This document shows, piece after piece, positions 62,274 through 64,000 of a stretch of DNA of 64,000 nt. A program made the translations under genes and the position numbers. How positions within the stretch are numbered: the first letter of the stretch is position 1; every line of letters starts with the position of its first letter. The stretch comes from Pelotomaculum isophthalicicum JI (GTDB lineage: Bacteria > Bacillota > Desulfotomaculia > Desulfotomaculales > Pelotomaculaceae). A model generated the notes under the pieces. The model did no database searches, was not told the origin of the DNA, and saw nothing but the letters and a program-made list of their open reading frames with translations. The stretch is from contig NZ_JAKOAV010000002.1 in NCBI RefSeq assembly GCF_029478095.1, positions 62,001 to 126,000 of the forward strand, given 5' to 3'.

Positions 62274-62319
62274 CGATTCATAAATACTTTATAAAAACCC
62301 CTTGGCTTATACACATCTA

Positions 62320-62406
62320 ATGCGTATAATATATTCAAGAGGTGGACACAATGAAATAAACGAAGTCACGGCAAAGGCAATCCTCAAGCGAGCGGGGCTG
62401 AACTAA
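62320..62406 (+). pseudogene. C-terminal HicA-like fragment
   Basis: 28 codons: MRIIYSRGGHNEINEVTAKA followed by ILKRAGLN and a stop. The RGGHNEI...AKAILKRAGL pattern is the HicA end (toxin His plus final helix). No N-terminal half precedes it. It lies 33 bases before a HicB gene, as expected for a decayed hicA-hicB pair. Confidence 0.5.
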
Positions 62407-62439
62407 ACCCCGCCTCACAAGAAATGGAGTGATAAAGAA

Positions 62440-62838
62440 ATGAAAACTGCGTACCCTATCGTATTGACACCCACAGAAAAAATGTATGCCGTAACAGTCC
62501 CCGATTTGGCCATATCCACCCAAGGCGCTGATGTTGTGGAAGCGATGTATATGGCCCGTGACGCTATCGGAATGTGGATATGCTACGAACAGGACGAAGG
62601 CAGGCCAATTCCCGCGCCAAGCGATATAGCGGACGTGGAAACAAAGCCGGGCGAAATAAAAACCCTCGTGGATATTGATGTCGATGAGTATCGAAAGGCC
62701 CACGACAACCGCACTATTCGCAAAAATCTCACCTTGCCAAGCTGGTTAAACGAACGCGCGGAAAAGGCGGGAGTAAATTTCTCCCAGGTCCTTCAAGAAG
62801 GGTTGAAAAGCCGCCTTGGTATAAAGAAGCAACCATAA
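62440..62838 (+). CDS. hicB: HicB-type antitoxin with C-terminal DNA-binding domain
   Basis: 132 residues. N-terminal HicB domain: AYPIVLTPTEKMYAVTVPDL, then EAMYMARDAIGMWICYEQDEGRPIPAPSDI; C-terminal ribbon-helix-helix-like region NLTLPSWLNERAEKAGVNFSQVLQEGLKSRLG. It should bind both toxin and its own promoter. AAATGGAGTGATAAAG precedes the ATG. The toxin before it survives only as a 28-codon fragment, so it looks like a left-over antitoxin. Confidence 0.85.
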   Translation: MKTAYPIVLTPTEKMYAVTVPDLAISTQGADVVEAMYMARDAIGMWICYEQDEGRPIPAPSDIADVETKPGEIKTLVDIDVDEYRKAHDNRTIRKNLTLPSWLNERAEKAGVNFSQVLQEGLKSRLGIKKQP

Positions 62839-62968
62839 CGGCTGTTTTACATTTTGACTTATGGTAATAGGGAATTTATAAGTCAAGGAAGGAACTAACT
62901 ATTTATTCCAATGTTGCCACTGGAAAGCATCAACACCGTGGGGTATAATATCACCAGGGGGTGATTAC

Positions 62969-63175
62969 ATGAAAAAGGTAGAAGTTTTTTGCGTAATTGA
63001 AAAAGCTGATGGTGAATACCTTGCTTACTGTGACGAATTGCGGGCTACAGCAAGCGGTGACACAGAAGAAGAAGCATTAAATAATCTAAAAGCTGCCATA
63101 AAAGAATTAATCGATTACCAAGGACCACAAATCTTTGCCCCGAACAAAAAACGGATTCTGGTGGAGGTGGTCTGA
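62969..63175 (+). CDS. hicB: Short HicB antitoxin
   Basis: 68 residues: VEVFCVIEKADGEYLAYCDELRATASGDTEEEALNNLKAAIKELI, the minimal HicB fold without DNA-binding tail. GGGGGTGATTACATG gives start and ribosome site. It ends one base before the hicA start, so translation is coupled. Confidence 0.85.
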   Translation: MKKVEVFCVIEKADGEYLAYCDELRATASGDTEEEALNNLKAAIKELIDYQGPQIFAPNKKRILVEVV

Positions 63176-63176
63176 T

Positions 63177-63407
63177 ATAGCCAATCTTCCCCAACTTACT
63201 TATAAAGAGCTTCTATCAACGCTTAAACACTTTGGCCATATTTTACGCGGTGAGGGTTCACCAATTATCATCGGCATCAGCCGAAAAGGGAACTCTTTTA
63301 CAGTACACCACCACCAAAGTCGAAAAGTTACCCCCAGCAAGTTAGCCAAGATTTTAAAACACCTGGATGTGACACAGGCCGAATTTCTTGAATGGTATAA
63401 GAATTAA
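63177..63407 (+). CDS. hicA: HicA toxin, apparent AUA start
   Basis: 76 residues: (M)ANLPQLTYKELLSTLKHFGH, then GEGSPIIIGISRKGNSFTVHHHQSRKVTPSKLAKILKHL and the tail LDVTQAEFLEWYKN. HicA cleaves mRNA; the HHH region holds the catalytic His. The usual family start lies at ATA 63177, one base after the hicB stop, and GGAGGTGG (63163-63170) lies 6 bases before it. No ATG, GTG or TTG in this frame has such a site; a TTG at 63135 would add 14 residues out of hicB DNA. The last 41 bases of its coding end recur at 58185. Confidence 0.8.
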   Translation: MANLPQLTYKELLSTLKHFGHILRGEGSPIIIGISRKGNSFTVHHHQSRKVTPSKLAKILKHLDVTQAEFLEWYKN

Positions 63408-63487
63408 ATCGGTTTCCGGCGGCTATTACGTATGCGCGCGTGCGCATTATTCCTTCGCAGTGGTTGATTAGCATGATTATAAACGGA

Positions 63488-63514
63488 ACCGCCTTCTCCT
63501 GGCGAGAAGGCGGT
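63488..63514 (-). terminator. Strong hairpin after the SRP RNA
   Basis: ACCGCCTTCTC pairs with GAGAAGGCGGT around five bases. On the minus strand TCCGTTTAT follows; probably the end of the SRP RNA transcript. Confidence 0.65.
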
Positions 63515-63528
63515 CCCTCATATTTTAA

Positions 63529-63796
63529 GGCCGCGCACCTGCCTTTGAATATTAGTTTCCGGGCGATACACCCGCAGGTAGCTCGGACCAGGCGACCTCA
63601 CGGCACCCGGAGTATTTCTCTTAGTGCTGCTTCCGTCAGGACCTGACACGGTTCAAGAAGCTCCGTCGCGTGAGACCCGATCGTCCACACCCCTTGCAAA
63701 TGCCGGACCCCACAAGCTAAACCCTCGGGCAGGAATTCAACCCCGCTGCAGCGGATTGCGGGTATAGGGCACCGCTACCTCCCCGTCTAGCACGGC
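63529..63796 (-). ncRNA. ffs: Large bacterial SRP RNA (scRNA, about 268 nt)
   Basis: On the minus strand it begins GCCGTGCTAGACGGGGAGG, passes GGTGCCCTATACCCGCAAT, and contains the domain IV block GTCAGGTCCTGACGGAAGC and AGCAGCACTAAG. The 3' end GCGCGGC can pair with the 5' GCCGTGC. Length and blocks are those of the B. subtilis scr (about 271 nt) with an Alu domain. It binds Ffh to target membrane proteins. In B. subtilis dnaX follows directly; here 5.5 kb lie between. Confidence 0.95.
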
Positions 63797-63872
63797 CAAA
63801 GTCTTCCCTTTTCATCCAGCGCGGCGCCGGCCACCCTGCCTGACTGCCGCCTGTAGATACCGGACAATAAAA

Positions 63873-63962
63873 TGGCGGAGAGAGTGAGATTCGAACTCAC
63901 GAGACGGTTACCCGTCCACACGCTCTCCAGGCGTGCGCCTTCATCCACTCGGCCATCTCTCC
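63873..63962 (-). tRNA. tRNA-Ser (anticodon GGA)
   Basis: Acceptor GGAGAGA pairs with TCTCTCC; loop CTGGAGA gives anticodon GGA; a long variable arm (GGACGGGTAACCGTC) marks a class II tRNA; TTCGAAT in the T loop; CCA is encoded. Ninety bases. It lies 76 bases before the SRP RNA, with no tadA between. Confidence 0.97.
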
Positions 63963-64000
63963 GTGCACTACTCAGGGATTACTATTAATGATTAACTTGC

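Noticed and set aside
62132-62338. 68-codon minus-strand frame
   Set aside because: It has no ribosome site and no familiar pattern, and overlaps a better coding-like stretch and a terminator-like hairpin.

Overview
The window looks like a spore-forming anaerobic Bacillota chromosome, most like Peptococcaceae/Desulfotomaculia (Pelotomaculum- or Desulfotomaculum-like). Reasons: sporulation genes (yabG, bofA, the sigma-G inhibitor gin, SPOCS-domain coat-like proteins, ricT), a ferredoxin-type 2-oxoacid oxidoreductase, and gene order. From about 31 kb to the right end, mostly on the minus strand, the order yabG, ksgA, yabE, tatD, metG, abrB (opposite strand), rsmI, yabA, ricT, holB, tmk, lysine/arginine-type decarboxylase, gin, bofA, recR, ybaB, dnaX, SRP RNA, tRNA-Ser follows the origin-proximal block of Bacillus subtilis. 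Several insertions interrupt it. The genus is an inference.

Left part (1-20 kb): the end of a ZIP metal transporter and a YdcZ-type permease, a solo HicB, then a very large type I-B CRISPR array (120 repeats by hand count, 1666-9612). Five decayed repeats of a different, type I-C-like family sit at its old, leader-distal end. Leader and cas genes lie to the right, all on the minus strand: cas6-cas8b-cas7-cas5-cas3, then a Phd/YefM-type toxin-antitoxin pair on the opposite strand, then cas4-cas1-cas2. cas1 appears to start at AUA.

Middle-left (20-32 kb): unassigned genes, a second YbaB paralogue, two SPOCS-domain proteins, a double CAP-domain secreted protein behind a c-di-AMP (ydaO) riboswitch, and a trypsin-like protease gene cut in two by a 3.26-kb element. 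The element carries a large serine recombinase, a 56-residue protein and a zinc alcohol dehydrogenase. Both junctions share an 8-bp core, and joining the halves at the core restores an in-frame 335-residue protease with His, Asp and Ser. This resembles the skin-type elements that are excised during sporulation and is the most interesting feature here. yabG, itself a sporulation protease, lies just upstream.

Middle-right (32-58 kb): housekeeping genes for rRNA modification, replication (holB, dnaX, yabA), recombination (ruvCAB, recR), tRNA charging and nucleotide metabolism. The kor operon is split: alpha is separated from beta-gamma-delta by 2.35 kb holding a ParB-like gene, bracketed by two ~180-bp MITE-like repeats and by short heptamer arrays. 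Heptamer arrays (TGACTAC/TGACTCC) recur in many intergenic gaps.

Right end (58-64 kb): between dnaX and the SRP RNA lies a decayed island. It holds two surface-protein pseudogenes (SLH and TIG/SwmB types) with several frameshifts, fragments of a third surface protein and possibly a transposase, and HicBA modules. A 41-bp copy of the hicA 3' end occurs at both edges. The window closes with the SRP RNA and tRNA-Ser(GGA).
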